Notes: a model not told the origin generated them from the letters alone. A DNA stretch of 64,000 bases from Bacteroidales bacterium (GCA_024636955.1 JAGXGB010000044.1:1-64000), one strand, 5' to 3'; shown: positions 38,614 through 49,985, counted from the stretch's first letter. Numbers and translations are program-made.

Positions 38614-41502
38614 TTAAAACACATTATACCCCAAAGTTAATCGGAAAGTAGTTCCCTGGCTTAGCCTGGTGTAATATTGTGGATCAGCTTCAAAGGAGTT
38701 GAACACCGATTCTTTTTTAGCATTCAGGATGTTGTCGGCTTTAAAGCCAAGTTGCATTGAATTGTTCTTCCCAAAACGCTTGTTGATGTTGAGGTTCAGG
38801 CTATTGAACGGCAACGTGTATATATCCGGACGGTCAGCCATACCAACTACCTCGAGTGTTTTGCCCTGAACATTGTAATACAGGCCTGCTTCCAGGTTCT
38901 TTCCAATTCCCTTTTCACCTCCGTTGTATGCAAATCCCGCATTTATAATATAAGGCGCCTGTGAGGCCATGCTGCGGTATTCGTCAGTTTGTTGAGTATT
39001 GCGGGCATTGGCTTTGCGCGATTCAAATTCTGTGTTCGATAATTTTATTGCCGACCATGCATAAGTTATATTAGCTATTAACGATATCCTCTCAGCTTTT
39101 TCACCTATGATGCCCATATTTTGCCGCATCTCAAATTCACCTCCTGCCACAGTGCCATCGCCAACATTCCTTGGCTGGAAGGCACCTGATTGTGTTGCAA
39201 ACTGTACTATTTCAATAGGGTTATTGAAATGCTTATAAAACGCGCTTACTGAGTACATTTGATCACCCTCTCCAAACCATTCCCAGCGTAAGTCGGCATT
39301 GTTAATGTTTGTGCTTTGCAAATTACCATCCCAATAAACCACACCACTTGCATCATTGGCATCGCGGAAGAGTCCGCCTATATATAGCCTCCCTGAAATA
39401 GGGTCGAATATTTCAGCATATGACAGTTCGCGGAAAGAGGGACGTGCAATAGTTCTCGACACACTTAACCGCAGGTTCTGATTGCCTGCAAGGGCATAAA
39501 TCAGGTTGGCAGAAGGAAAGAAGCCAAGATCATCCAACACAAGTTCATTATTAAGGTCTTGTGTTCCCAATTGGTTGGTGCCGGTATAATGCTGCATGAA
39601 AAGTTCGGTGCGCAGGCCCAATATTGCTTTAAGGTTAGGCATCGGACTCATCTCAATGGAAGCAAATAGTCCGCCATTCAGAGCGTTTGCATTAAACATA
39701 TTGGGGTTGTTGGGCAAAAAAGGAGCTTCAAAAGTTGTACCACGACCAGCATTTCCCTCGTAGGGCCATAGATTGGAAGGATCAAAGAGTTCATCGGGAT
39801 CACCGGTAAGAGGTATATTACGTATGTTGAGCTGGAAGTTGCGTATCACATAATCGCGCTCTTTATACACCGCCGAAGCGCCCATACTAAATACCGCCTG
39901 CTGCCCCCGTAACCTGAATTCCTTTTCGAGATTCAATATGCCCGACAGGTTGTATTCACTCAAATCGCGCCATATCCTTTCGGGGAATCCTGATTCAGTG
40001 CCTATCTTGTAAGCACCATCGCGTAGTTCATATCGGGTAAACCGTATGTCAGGATCTTCTATCTGCGAAAAAGCGGGTGATAATTTCCACAGCAGGCTCA
40101 TTTTCCGTGGTAAACTGTGTTTGCCTTCAAGCATGATGCTTGTGAGCGACCGCTGGCTGTATTCAAGGTTATGCTGCACCCCCTCGAAGATGGCTCCCTG
40201 ATCATTGTTTTTAAATGTGAATATACCCGCAGTTGATTCACCATGCCGCAAATGCATAACATTAAGCTTAATACGGGTAACCGCAGTTTTCATAGCAATA
40301 CCAGCCAAAGCTCCAATCATAGCACCGGTGGTACCATAGTCGCCAAACTGGTATTCGCGCAATTCCATAGCAGTAACGCCCGTATTACTTGCCAAACCAT
40401 AACGACCAAACTCTGCATCAGTATAAAAGGCAGTATTGCGCTTGTAAGTGAGTGCCGCGTTGTAGCCCCATGTTGTTTTACCCCGAACTAACTGGTTGCC
40501 GGCTGATATGCCGAAGCTGTAATCCATAAAGCTTCTCTTTTTCATTGCCGCCAAAGTAGGATTGAATGCCTTCAGAATACTTTGAAAGCGCTGTGCCCGC
40601 TCACCATCCGGGTTGCCAATTACCTCCGTAAACCGGGGTATATCATTTGTTGCCGGTATTGCCCTTGTGCCATCATCCAATGCAAGAAAATCAGTTTTGC
40701 CCCCCTCATAATAAAGGTAATCGTCATTAAAATGCATCATCGGATTATAGGAGACACCGGCAGTAACGGACAATGTTTTTCTATCAGGAAAATCCTTGGT
40801 GGTGATATCTATCATACCACCTGTGAAATCGGCAGGCAGATTGGCCGAAGCTGATTTTATCACCACAATATTATCAATTACACTGAGCGGGAATATATCC
40901 ATCTGCAAGGTATTGCGGTCAGGATCAAGGCCCGGTATGTCCATTCCATTGAGCATGGTTTTGGTGTATCGGTCGCCCAAACCCCTTACCACTATATACT
41001 TACCACCTTCAATAGTAACACCGGTAACACGCTTCATAGAAGCTGCAGCATCGCTATCACCGGTTTTCCGGAATCCTGCTGCTGAAATGCCGTCAATTAA
41101 AGTGGCCGATTTCTGCTTCATAGTGAGCATGGCAGTCTCCGTGTTTCTTGTGGCTCTGGCGGTAACCTCCACTTCACTCAATTGTATCTGCGACTCCCTC
41201 AGGCGAATCTCGCCCAATAAAGTCACATCACCGGCTAATACTTCCACCTCTTTTACAAGCGTGGTTTCATAAGAGATAAATGAAAAGCGCAGTGTATACC
41301 TACCCGCCGGGATTGACAGATTAAACTGGCCATCCAAATCGGTAAGTGTTCCCAGGGTAGTCCCCTCTGGAACTATGGTAACAGCGGGTAGCGACTCGCC
41401 TGTTGCATCATCAAATACGGTACCACGTACAATGCCGTTCTGCGACATTACCATGTTTGCACATGTGAGTAAAACAAGTAATATATAAGTTCTTAGTAAC
41501 AT
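38614..41502 (-). CDS. TonB-dependent receptor with N-terminal carboxypeptidase-regulatory-like domain
   Basis: GIVRGTVFDDATGESLPAVTI; plug VRGLGDRYTKTMLNGMDIPG; C-terminal barrel ending FRLTLGYNVF. Start MLLRTYIL preferred. Confidence 0.88.
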   Translation of the reverse strand: MLLRTYILLVLLTCANMVMSQNGIVRGTVFDDATGESLPAVTIVPEGTTLGTLTDLDGQFNLSIPAGRYTLRFSFISYETTLVKEVEVLAGDVTLLGEIRLRESQIQLSEVEVTARATRNTETAMLTMKQKSATLIDGISAAGFRKTGDSDAAASMKRVTGVTIEGGKYIVVRGLGDRYTKTMLNGMDIPGLDPDRNTLQMDIFPLSVIDNIVVIKSASANLPADFTGGMIDITTKDFPDRKTLSVTAGVSYNPMMHFNDDYLYYEGGKTDFLALDDGTRAIPATNDIPRFTEVIGNPDGERAQRFQSILKAFNPTLAAMKKRSFMDYSFGISAGNQLVRGKTTWGYNAALTYKRNTAFYTDAEFGRYGLASNTGVTAMELREYQFGDYGTTGAMIGALAGIAMKTAVTRIKLNVMHLRHGESTAGIFTFKNNDQGAIFEGVQHNLEYSQRSLTSIMLEGKHSLPRKMSLLWKLSPAFSQIEDPDIRFTRYELRDGAYKIGTESGFPERIWRDLSEYNLSGILNLEKEFRLRGQQAVFSMGASAVYKERDYVIRNFQLNIRNIPLTGDPDELFDPSNLWPYEGNAGRGTTFEAPFLPNNPNMFNANALNGGLFASIEMSPMPNLKAILGLRTELFMQHYTGTNQLGTQDLNNELVLDDLGFFPSANLIYALAGNQNLRLSVSRTIARPSFRELSYAEIFDPISGRLYIGGLFRDANDASGVVYWDGNLQSTNINNADLRWEWFGEGDQMYSVSAFYKHFNNPIEIVQFATQSGAFQPRNVGDGTVAGGEFEMRQNMGIIGEKAERISLIANITYAWSAIKLSNTEFESRKANARNTQQTDEYRSMASQAPYIINAGFAYNGGEKGIGKNLEAGLYYNVQGKTLEVVGMADRPDIYTLPFNSLNLNINKRFGKNNSMQLGFKADNILNAKKESVFNSFEADPQYYTRLSQGTTFRLTLGYNVF

Positions 41503-41631
41503 AAAAGTTGGTGATTTTTTTAATAAGTCAGTCCCGCAGACCATAGAGTGGTACTGCGGAACTCACTGCTTTTAGAAAATATTTGTTAATCTCACTACTA
41601 CAATAGAAGTTTTAATTCCTTCCGGTAAATC

Positions 41632-42804
41632 TTATTTAACACTATCAAGTGAATTTGAAACTGCAGCCCATGACCATGTACTGAATTTAGAAAAATCAGC
41701 ACCAACTGTATTTGCGCTGGCAGCTACCACTGTAACAAAAGCGTCAGAACCTTCCTTAAAGTAGTCAGTTACAACGCCACCTTCAGGTAAAGTAACTTGT
41801 AGGTTTGAAGCGTTAAGTTGCGCTGGATTAAGGTCAAAATCTTGTCCTTCCTTAACATCCCTGAAATAAATGTTGCTCATTGTTACTATGGAGTTGTCGT
41901 CAAGGTCAACCAGTCCGTCAGCGTCAAGCGCCAATACAGTACCGTTCTTGATTGTGTGACCGGCTTCCATTGTACCTTCTGGTCCGTCAAGTTCAAAACA
42001 CTCATCACCTGCATTCACTACTATAAAGTTATCGAGTGTACCTGCCCACGACATATCAGTATCAATAGCGTCATCGCCGGCATTCCATACTATAGCATTT
42101 TTCACGTTAACTGTGCCACCAAACCATTCAATTCCATCATCCTGGTTGGCAACAACTTCAACATACTCTATTACAGTTCCTGAACCTACACCACCAAGTG
42201 TTAGTCCGTTAATTTCATTACCTTCACCTATGTTGGCTCCGCCGTGACGGATAGATACATATTTTATAACACCTGAGTTGTCATTAGCTACTGTACCGCC
42301 AAATAAACCATTCTGGTCTGAAGGAGGAATACCCTCAATCTGAATCACATCATTATCGGCAGATATCGGGGCATAACCCAACACAATAAGTCCGCCCCAC
42401 AAGCCATTCATATCAGGGTCGAGGTTAGGACTTGCAATCTGGCCCGGCATAATCTCATCAGCCACTGAAGTAAATATAATAGGTGACTGCTCAGTACCTT
42501 CGGCCATAAGTTTACCACCACGTGCAATAATAAGGGCAGTTGCATTGGCACCTGTTCCGGCCTGGCCTTTAACTATAACGCCCGGCTTAATAGTAAGTGT
42601 AGCACCGCTTAAAACCGCAATCCTACTTTCAAGTATGTATACTTTACCTGTTTCCCATGTTGTGTTTGCTGTAATATTATTTTTTACAGCAATTACTTTT
42701 TCATCCACCGGCACAACGTTGTCATTGTCATTATCCTCATCCTTACTGCATGAACTAACTACTACCATGCTGGCTAAAAACGCAAACATCAAGATCTTTT
42801 TCAT
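41632..42804 (-). CDS. Lipoprotein with beta-helix-like repeats, likely partner of the adjacent TonB receptor
   Basis: SpII signal VVVSSCSKDED; GLWGGLIVLGYAPIS, YVSIRHGGANIGEGNEINGLTLGGVGSGTVIEYVEVVANQDDGIEWFGG. Confidence 0.75.
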   Translation of the reverse strand: MKKILMFAFLASMVVVSSCSKDEDNDNDNVVPVDEKVIAVKNNITANTTWETGKVYILESRIAVLSGATLTIKPGVIVKGQAGTGANATALIIARGGKLMAEGTEQSPIIFTSVADEIMPGQIASPNLDPDMNGLWGGLIVLGYAPISADNDVIQIEGIPPSDQNGLFGGTVANDNSGVIKYVSIRHGGANIGEGNEINGLTLGGVGSGTVIEYVEVVANQDDGIEWFGGTVNVKNAIVWNAGDDAIDTDMSWAGTLDNFIVVNAGDECFELDGPEGTMEAGHTIKNGTVLALDADGLVDLDDNSIVTMSNIYFRDVKEGQDFDLNPAQLNASNLQVTLPEGGVVTDYFKEGSDAFVTVVAASANTVGADFSKFSTWSWAAVSNSLDSVK

Positions 42805-42911
42805 TGGTCTTCTTTTTTATGATTTGTATGCTGCAAAAGAAGACCAAATACCGGCAGGCCGTGTTAAGGTATAGTTAACAAAAGGTTATCATTAGGTTAA
42901 TGACAACCACT

Positions 42912-42969
42912 CATTATGTAGCAAACATTATGTAGCTGCAACATAATGTTTCTGCTACATAAATGCAAA
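42912..42969. repeat. Hairpin with iterated CATTATGT(AGC) arms; contains a 27-bp block shared with 51409-51435
   Basis: cattatgtagcaaacattatgt-agctgca-acataatgtttctgctacataaatg; ATAATGTTTCTGCTACATAAATGCAAA is identical at both loci. Confidence 0.8.
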
Positions 42970-43007
42970 TATCTTCCTGAATAACTTAACCCCTCACCAC
43001 TTTTTAC

Positions 43008-43046
43008 TTTAGCCCTTAGCCTTTAGCCTTTAGCCTTTTTACTTAG
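43008..43046. repeat. AGCCTTT (reverse of AAAGGCT) tandem array
   Basis: tttagcccttagcctttagcctttagcctttttacttagc. Confidence 0.88.
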
Positions 43047-43052
43047 CGAACG

Positions 43053-44297
43053 CTACTCCTGCTCCTTCAATATCAACCTCAACGACGTATCCCTTGTAAA
43101 GAACAACCATGCCCAGTTGATGAATATCACCATTTTGTTACGTACACTTAGGATGAGCATCAGGTGGAGGAACATCCATATGAACCAGGCGAAGAAACCT
43201 TTGAATTTGATGTAAGGAAGGTCAACAACAGCTTTCTTCTTGCCGATGGTTGCCATGGTGCCTTTGTCCTTGTATTCGAATTCTTTCAGGGGTTTGCCGG
43301 TTGCGGCTCTTTGGAGGTTGTGCGCCAGGTTGCGGGCCTGGTTTATGGCAACGTTTGCTACCTGCGGATGGCCATCAGGGTATTTTGGCGTTACCATCCA
43401 GGCAATATCCCCAACAGCATAAATGTCATCATACAGCAGTATCCGGTTAAACCGATCAACTTTATAGCGATTCTTATACACTGCATCTTCACTCAGCCCT
43501 TTAATGATGTTCCCGGTTACACCGGCCGTCCATATAACCTGCCGGCTCTTGATCTGCTGCCCGTTGTTCAGCTGCACAACCGCACCATCGTATGCCTTCA
43601 CCATCACATTGGTCATAATCTCCACACCCATTTCTTTCAGGTACGTCTCTGAAGCCTTCTTCGCCATATCACTCATGGAGTTCAGCGTATGCTGACTTCC
43701 TTCAATCAAAATGATCCTTAGCTTGCTGAAATCCAGGCGTGGATAGTCCTTTGGCAGGATGTTGTTCCTGATTTCGGCGAAAGCACCCGCAAGCTCAACC
43801 CCTGTAGGACCGGCACCTATAATAACCAGGTTCAAAAGAAACTCCCGCTCCTCCTCAGTAACCGTTAAAAGGCTCTCAAAATTCTGCAGTATATTGTTCC
43901 TTATTTTTATCGCATCATACGTTGACTTCAGCGAATAGGTGTTCGCTTTTATCTGCTCATTATTGAAGAAATTAGTCTGGCAACCGGTAGCAATAATCAG
44001 CTTATCATACCCAAACGCGCCAATGTCAGTGTCAATCATCTTCTTGTCAGCATCAATGCGCGTAACCGTCGTCATCCTGATCTGCGTGTTTTTGCGGTTC
44101 TGCAATATCTTCCTTAGCGGGAACGAAATACTGCCCGGCTCAATCTGCGAAGTCGCAACCTGATAAAAAAGCGGCTGAAACTGATGATGATTGAGCTTAT
44201 CAATCAGCAGCACCTCAAAATTATCCTCATCAATATGTTTGAGCAACTGTATTCCGGCGAAACCGGCACCAATTATAATGATTTTTTGTGTGGGCAT
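43053..44297 (-). CDS. Type II NADH dehydrogenase-like FAD oxidoreductase
   Basis: IIIGAGFAGIQLLKHID, VIIGAGPTGVELAGAFAEIR and YAVGDIAW. Confidence 0.9.
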   Translation of the reverse strand: MPTQKIIIIGAGFAGIQLLKHIDEDNFEVLLIDKLNHHQFQPLFYQVATSQIEPGSISFPLRKILQNRKNTQIRMTTVTRIDADKKMIDTDIGAFGYDKLIIATGCQTNFFNNEQIKANTYSLKSTYDAIKIRNNILQNFESLLTVTEEEREFLLNLVIIGAGPTGVELAGAFAEIRNNILPKDYPRLDFSKLRIILIEGSQHTLNSMSDMAKKASETYLKEMGVEIMTNVMVKAYDGAVVQLNNGQQIKSRQVIWTAGVTGNIIKGLSEDAVYKNRYKVDRFNRILLYDDIYAVGDIAWMVTPKYPDGHPQVANVAINQARNLAHNLQRAATGKPLKEFEYKDKGTMATIGKKKAVVDLPYIKFKGFFAWFIWMFLHLMLILSVRNKMVIFINWAWLFFTRDTSLRLILKEQE

Positions 44298-44563
44298 TAT
44301 ATCTTGACAAGGGTATTTGCATAACGAAAAAAAGGCAACCGAAGTTGTCTTTTTTCCTATAGTGGAATGACTATTGCCACATCCTACTATAAAAGATAAA
44401 GCTTTCGCTTCATCATCTTGTTAAAGGTAAACGATTGGTTATCAATAATGTTTAACGTTACTCAATATTTTTTTTCGCCAGTGACAGCGTGCCTGAAAGA
44501 ACTACCCCGCAGTGAGAAACCTCACAATTTTTATATATTTGCTATTATCAAACCACCAACCAT

Positions 44564-47389
44564 ATGAGAATATCATTTACCAAAAAGAACCTTCTGTTAA
44601 CCGTAGCAATTATCCTCGGCACAATAACCACCACCACTGCCCAAAACCCAGAGCCGGTGGAAATGGAATGCAGTCACATTTGGCAGAAGAACACACTGGC
44701 AGCGTGTATTGGCGATAGGGGCATGTATGTTGGTGACTTGAACGGCAATGGCCGGGATGAGATGATTTTGGGCAATCACCGCATTTGGAATGTGCTGGAA
44801 TATATTCCGGCTTACCAGTCGTATGAGGTGATCTGGGGCAGCAATGAATATGATGAACTACATACTTTGGCTGTCGCCGACGCTGACAACGATGGCATCA
44901 ACGAGGTCCTTATCTTCTACAGTAACCATGATATTGACTTATACGATCTTACTACCCGCGAGCTGAAAGCCACTTATGAAATTGATGTCTATGGCTGGTA
45001 CTGGGGTGAAAATGTAATAGTTGCAGATGTTGACAACAACGGTTTGAATGAACTCATAGTAATACACAGCGATGGTATGACCTTTTTCAGGATCACCAAT
45101 GGCATTTGTACTAAGCTATTTGAAATGAACCAGGATGCCTCCGATGCCCGGTGCGGCGACATTGACGGCGACGGCCTCAACGAGCTGGTTTTAAATAATG
45201 GCACAGTATACAGAATTGAAAACGGAGTGCCTGAGTTAGTCTGGACTTTCCTGCCTCTTTCTGATTATTTCGGTCTCATTGAGCTTGCTGATATTGATAA
45301 CGATAACCTGCCTGAAATCATCAGTATTTACGACGGTTTCAAGGTATTTGACGGGGATACACAGGAAATAAAATGGCAAATACCGGGTGTTTGGGCTGAA
45401 GCACTAACAGTTGACAATATCGACAACACCGGTTTGCCCGAAATTATTTACATCGAAGACCAGTGGGGTGAGGTGGTGTGCCTGGAATCAAACGACGGCT
45501 CTGAACGTTGGAGAGTCGAAAATCCCGGACACGGTGCTACGAATATTAAAGTTTGTGATCCTGATGGTGATGGTAACAAGGAATTTGTGTTTGGTGAAGG
45601 GTGCACTTCATCTGCCCCCGACCATTTGTACGTATTTCAAATACCTGATCTTACACAAGAGTATGTGAGCCTATTTGATCACGGACAGTACAGGATCATA
45701 AGGGTGGCTGATGTTGATGCTGATGGTAGTAATGAACTAATTACCCTTAGCAGGGGAAGTGAAACCTATGGGTCAGGGATTATTTCAGTTTATAACGCTG
45801 AAAACAGGCAGTTGAAGTGGCGAAGCAACGATTCCCTAATACCAATTCAAAACTTCTCATTGATGGTTGCCATGGAAATTGCCGATGTTGATAACGATGG
45901 CGACCCTGAATATGTAATAGCCTCAGGCGATGGCTACTCACCGGCAATTTCAGTAATAAATGCACGTACACACCATGTTGATACAGTGAAAGTGTGGGAG
46001 GTATTTGGTGCTTCCCAGCCATTTTATGACCTCGCTATAGCCGACCTTAACAACGATGGCATCCTTGAATACATAGCTGTTTCTGAAGATAGCTTATCAA
46101 TCATCAATTCCCAAACCCTTCAAAAAACAAGAAATATTACCGATGCTTCCGTATATGACTTCACAAGTCCCGTTACAGGAAATATTGATGACGACGTCCA
46201 CATTGAACTGGTTTATATAAAACAACATGTTTTTGTAATGGATGGCGTTACCGAAGAGACCTGGGTATTGGAAACCGGCGACAGGTTTATCAATTGTTTC
46301 CTTTACGACTATGACCGCGACAGCGTGGCTGATATTATAGCCTCAACTTATGATGGCGACATATACAGCATCAATGGCATTACACACCAACCTACACTCA
46401 TCGCCAATATAGGCGAGGCGGTTTGGGACATGCATATGGCTGATATTACCGGCGATTCTGCTCCTGAAATTATATATACTTTCGGCAACACCCTGTATGT
46501 TCTTTATCCTGATGGAAGTGTCATCTATACAGTAATAAATGAACAAGCCATATATTCCAACATGGTAACCGAAATTACCGACTATAATAACGATGGGCGT
46601 GAAGAGATCTTCATTGGCACTACCTTTTATGTTCAGGAGCTAGATGCCGGGTGTTATGATTACTGTAATAACTTGTTTGCCGGTATGGAAGTCCATAATA
46701 CCTCGTGCTACACATCTAACGGCAGTGCCGTAGTATTCCCCACTGGCGGAACTGAGCCCTACAGTATTCTTTGGAGCAATGGCGACACAACTGCAGCCAT
46801 CGATTCATTGGCCGCAGGTACTTACCGGGTAATTGTAACTGATAGTCTGGCATGTACATACAGCCTTGAGTTTGCAATTGACGTGATAGAATTTATGATT
46901 GATACCGTACTCACCACACCTGATATATTAACAACCGTTGAATGTGAAGGAAGTGCTGTACTAAGCACTACCAATGGAACACCACCTTATGCCATTTTCA
47001 TGGATGGCCAATGGACCAACCTGGCTGACTCTGCGGTAACAGGTTTATGTGAAGGCGACTATCCGATCATGCTTCAGGATGCTAACGGTTGCACTGCAAG
47101 CACTACCGTAAATATCTATAGCGTGGTGGGCTTGCCTGAAAAGGATGCTTCGCTTGTTTTCAACATCTACCCCAACCCTGCCAGCGGCAGTGCCTGGCTA
47201 CAAACCGGCCTCACACCCAAAGCCGGCACCTATGTTATAATAAGCACACCATTGGGCGTCCCGCTTAAGCGGATTGAAATTAACGGCCAGCGCACACAGC
47301 TTGATGTATCACATCTGCCTAAAGGCATTTATTTGGTAACGCTTAGTAACACCAATGGATTGAGTACACGGAAGTTGATGGTGGATTGA
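44564..47389 (+). CDS. FG-GAP/VCBS-type beta-propeller T9SS-secreted protein with SprB-like segment
   Basis: Repeated DxDxDGxxE / DVDNDGDPE motifs; YSILWSNGDTTAAIDSLAAGTYRVIVTDS; C-terminal IYPNPASGSAWLQTG..LPKGIYLVTL. Confidence 0.9.
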   Translation: MRISFTKKNLLLTVAIILGTITTTTAQNPEPVEMECSHIWQKNTLAACIGDRGMYVGDLNGNGRDEMILGNHRIWNVLEYIPAYQSYEVIWGSNEYDELHTLAVADADNDGINEVLIFYSNHDIDLYDLTTRELKATYEIDVYGWYWGENVIVADVDNNGLNELIVIHSDGMTFFRITNGICTKLFEMNQDASDARCGDIDGDGLNELVLNNGTVYRIENGVPELVWTFLPLSDYFGLIELADIDNDNLPEIISIYDGFKVFDGDTQEIKWQIPGVWAEALTVDNIDNTGLPEIIYIEDQWGEVVCLESNDGSERWRVENPGHGATNIKVCDPDGDGNKEFVFGEGCTSSAPDHLYVFQIPDLTQEYVSLFDHGQYRIIRVADVDADGSNELITLSRGSETYGSGIISVYNAENRQLKWRSNDSLIPIQNFSLMVAMEIADVDNDGDPEYVIASGDGYSPAISVINARTHHVDTVKVWEVFGASQPFYDLAIADLNNDGILEYIAVSEDSLSIINSQTLQKTRNITDASVYDFTSPVTGNIDDDVHIELVYIKQHVFVMDGVTEETWVLETGDRFINCFLYDYDRDSVADIIASTYDGDIYSINGITHQPTLIANIGEAVWDMHMADITGDSAPEIIYTFGNTLYVLYPDGSVIYTVINEQAIYSNMVTEITDYNNDGREEIFIGTTFYVQELDAGCYDYCNNLFAGMEVHNTSCYTSNGSAVVFPTGGTEPYSILWSNGDTTAAIDSLAAGTYRVIVTDSLACTYSLEFAIDVIEFMIDTVLTTPDILTTVECEGSAVLSTTNGTPPYAIFMDGQWTNLADSAVTGLCEGDYPIMLQDANGCTASTTVNIYSVVGLPEKDASLVFNIYPNPASGSAWLQTGLTPKAGTYVIISTPLGVPLKRIEINGQRTQLDVSHLPKGIYLVTLSNTNGLSTRKLMVD

Positions 47390-47594
47390 GTACTCAACAA
47401 TTACCGTCTGTTTTTCTTCCATTGTCCACTAACGAACATTGAGGTATAAATACCGTACAGATTCATTTGCCTGTAATCGTGAAAATCTTGGCAAGTGCTT
47501 ATATATGTGGTTGTTGCGCATTTGGTATACTTTATGCTAATTAATAGCATATAAACCCGGTAAGGCGCTCAAGCAAACCACAACCACCTCCATC

Positions 47595-49928
47595 ATGCTA
47601 AAAATCTACATCAGGTCAGCTATTAGGGTTCTAATCAGGAACAGAAGCATTACGCTCATCAATATTGCCGGCCTGGCTATTGGCATGGCAATCTTTATTA
47701 TGATTGCCCTTTATGTAAGTAATGAATTAACGGGTGACAAGTATCACGTAAATCTCGAACGCATTGCGCGTGTTGAAACATCAGAGTTTGTTGCCCTGCC
47801 CATGCTCATGAAGAAAATGATTGGTACTGACCTGCCGGGAATAGAAAAGGTAGTCCGTATATCATACATGTATAATACAGCCTACCTATGGAACGGTAAG
47901 AACACGTTTAAAGTAAGTGATTTGCTTGTGGCCGACCCTGAAGTGCTTGATGTTTTCAGCTTCAACCTGGTAAAAGGTAATCCGGCAACAGCCCTTAAGG
48001 AACCGCGTTCCCTGGTTATATCTGAATCAAATGCCCGTAAGTTTTTTGGCGATGAAAATCCAATCGGGAAAACACTAAGGTATAACAGTACCTTCAACTT
48101 TGTAATTACCGGGGTTATGAGTGATCTGCCTTCAAACTCATCTATCTGGGCAGGTATGATCACCGGTGTTGATCTGGTAAAAGAGCTCGGCACGCCTGAT
48201 TATCTGGATGATTATAATGATTGGAGTCATTATGTATTTGTGCTTCTTTCTCCTAACGTTTCTTTAACAGAAGGCAGAACGCAGATCCATAACAAGTTAA
48301 ATAGGGAAATACAAGCCTTGATTGGTCAAAATGATTTTGTCATCGACTTTCGTCTAAACCCAATGAAGAGTCTGTATCTGAAAAAGGGAGCTCAAACCGA
48401 CAGTTTACAACATGGTTCCAAACAAGTTATCATAACCTATCTCGCAATCGGTTTATTTATATTACTTATAGCTATAGTAAATTTTATCAATCTCTCTAAT
48501 GCAGCTTCTTATAAAAGGAACCGGGAAATAGGGCTGAAAAAGATTGTGGGAGCCAGTAAAGGTTCTTTATTAGTTCAATTGCTTATTGAATCGGTATTGT
48601 TGAGTTTCATTTCGCTGGTGGTTGCATTGCTGCTTTTCCAGTTGCTATATCCACTTTTCAATAAATTAACCCTTGCCAATATCCATCCACGGGGTGTTTA
48701 TAATACCGCAGGTTTGCTTCTATGCGTAGGTTTAGCTTTTATTACAGGAATAACTGCAGGTTTGTATCCTGCTGTTTATCTGGCAAGGTTCAAACCCGCA
48801 TACATCCTGAAAGGGTCAACAGAAAGCAGTAGGTCGGGAATTTACACCCGCCGGTTACTATTGATGTTTCAGTTTGCAATCTCGGTTATCCTAATTATTT
48901 CAGCGTGGGTAATATATCACCAGGTGCATTACGCCCGAAACATGGAATTAGGTTTTAATAAGCAACACATCGTTTATTTCTCCGGTCGCGGAAACATCCC
49001 ATCTCATTACACTGCTTTCGCCGATGCAATAATGAAAATACCGGGCATACAACAAATCGGAGTTACATCAGCAATGCCGGGATATTCAAATATGACCTGG
49101 GGGCCGAAGGTAGATGGAATCGACAGGCGCTTTGATGCCATAGCATGCGATCCCGACTTTATTGAAATGCTTGAGCTGCAGCTTACTGAGGGACGCAATT
49201 TTATAAAAGGCTCTGAATCTGATATTAACAAAGCCTATATAGTGAACGAAACATTTGTTAAACAATTTGAGCTAAAGTCGCCTTTAGGCATCAGCGTAAG
49301 GGAAGGTAAAATTGTGGGCGTAGTAAAAGATTTCACTTATCAGAAGGCAAATAACATGATTGGCCCCATGGCAATGGTATATATGCCTGAATTAGCCCGA
49401 CTTATTAGTATAAAGATTTCCCCTCATCAGGTGCCTCAAACTATTGCATCCATTGAAAAAGTGTGGAACAACTTTGCACCCGGCGTTCCCTTTGAATATA
49501 GTTTCCTCGATGAATCATTTGATCGTCTTTACAAAAAAGAAGAAAGACTCTTTAACCTTTTCGGATACTTCTCACTACTTGCCGTAATAATTGCCTGTAT
49601 GGGCATTGCAGGCCTTGCCCTGTACACTGCCCGTATAAAAACCCGTGAAATAAGTATCCGTCGCGTTTACGGAGCACCTCAAAGTGCCATTGTAACCCTC
49701 ATGTTTAAAGAGTTCGTAATCTGGCTTCAGCTGGCCGGTATCATTGCCTGGCCTGCTTCATACTATATCATGAATGAATGGCTGAGCCAATTCGCTTATC
49801 ATATCCCAATCAAGTGGTGGATATTTATATCATCAACCATTGCGGCATCCCTGTTGGCGCTATCAGTTGTACTGTTTCATGCAATAAGAGTAATCCGAAC
49901 CAATCCTTCGGTGGTGTTCAGGACGTAG
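47595..49928 (+). CDS. FtsX/MacB-type ABC transporter permease
   Basis: N-terminal IRNRSITLINIAGLAIGMA, MacB-PCD periplasmic region, two FtsX domains (NREIGLKKIVGASKGSLLVQLLIES; TREISIRRVYGAPQSAIVTLMFKEF). Confidence 0.92.
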   Translation: MLKIYIRSAIRVLIRNRSITLINIAGLAIGMAIFIMIALYVSNELTGDKYHVNLERIARVETSEFVALPMLMKKMIGTDLPGIEKVVRISYMYNTAYLWNGKNTFKVSDLLVADPEVLDVFSFNLVKGNPATALKEPRSLVISESNARKFFGDENPIGKTLRYNSTFNFVITGVMSDLPSNSSIWAGMITGVDLVKELGTPDYLDDYNDWSHYVFVLLSPNVSLTEGRTQIHNKLNREIQALIGQNDFVIDFRLNPMKSLYLKKGAQTDSLQHGSKQVIITYLAIGLFILLIAIVNFINLSNAASYKRNREIGLKKIVGASKGSLLVQLLIESVLLSFISLVVALLLFQLLYPLFNKLTLANIHPRGVYNTAGLLLCVGLAFITGITAGLYPAVYLARFKPAYILKGSTESSRSGIYTRRLLLMFQFAISVILIISAWVIYHQVHYARNMELGFNKQHIVYFSGRGNIPSHYTAFADAIMKIPGIQQIGVTSAMPGYSNMTWGPKVDGIDRRFDAIACDPDFIEMLELQLTEGRNFIKGSESDINKAYIVNETFVKQFELKSPLGISVREGKIVGVVKDFTYQKANNMIGPMAMVYMPELARLISIKISPHQVPQTIASIEKVWNNFAPGVPFEYSFLDESFDRLYKKEERLFNLFGYFSLLAVIIACMGIAGLALYTARIKTREISIRRVYGAPQSAIVTLMFKEFVIWLQLAGIIAWPASYYIMNEWLSQFAYHIPIKWWIFISSTIAASLLALSVVLFHAIRVIRTNPSVVFRT

Positions 49929-49940
49929 GCACCCTGCAGG

Positions 49941-49985
49941 ACGTAGCCCTCACCCCCCGGCCCCCTCCCCCAAAGGGGGATGGGG
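49941..49985. repeat. GGACGTAGCCCTCACCCCCCGGCC + GC hairpin repeat
   Basis: ggacgtagccctcaccccccggccccctcccccaaagggggatgggg. Partial copy tggacgtagcccgtcaccccggcccat at 54221-54248. Confidence 0.75.
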
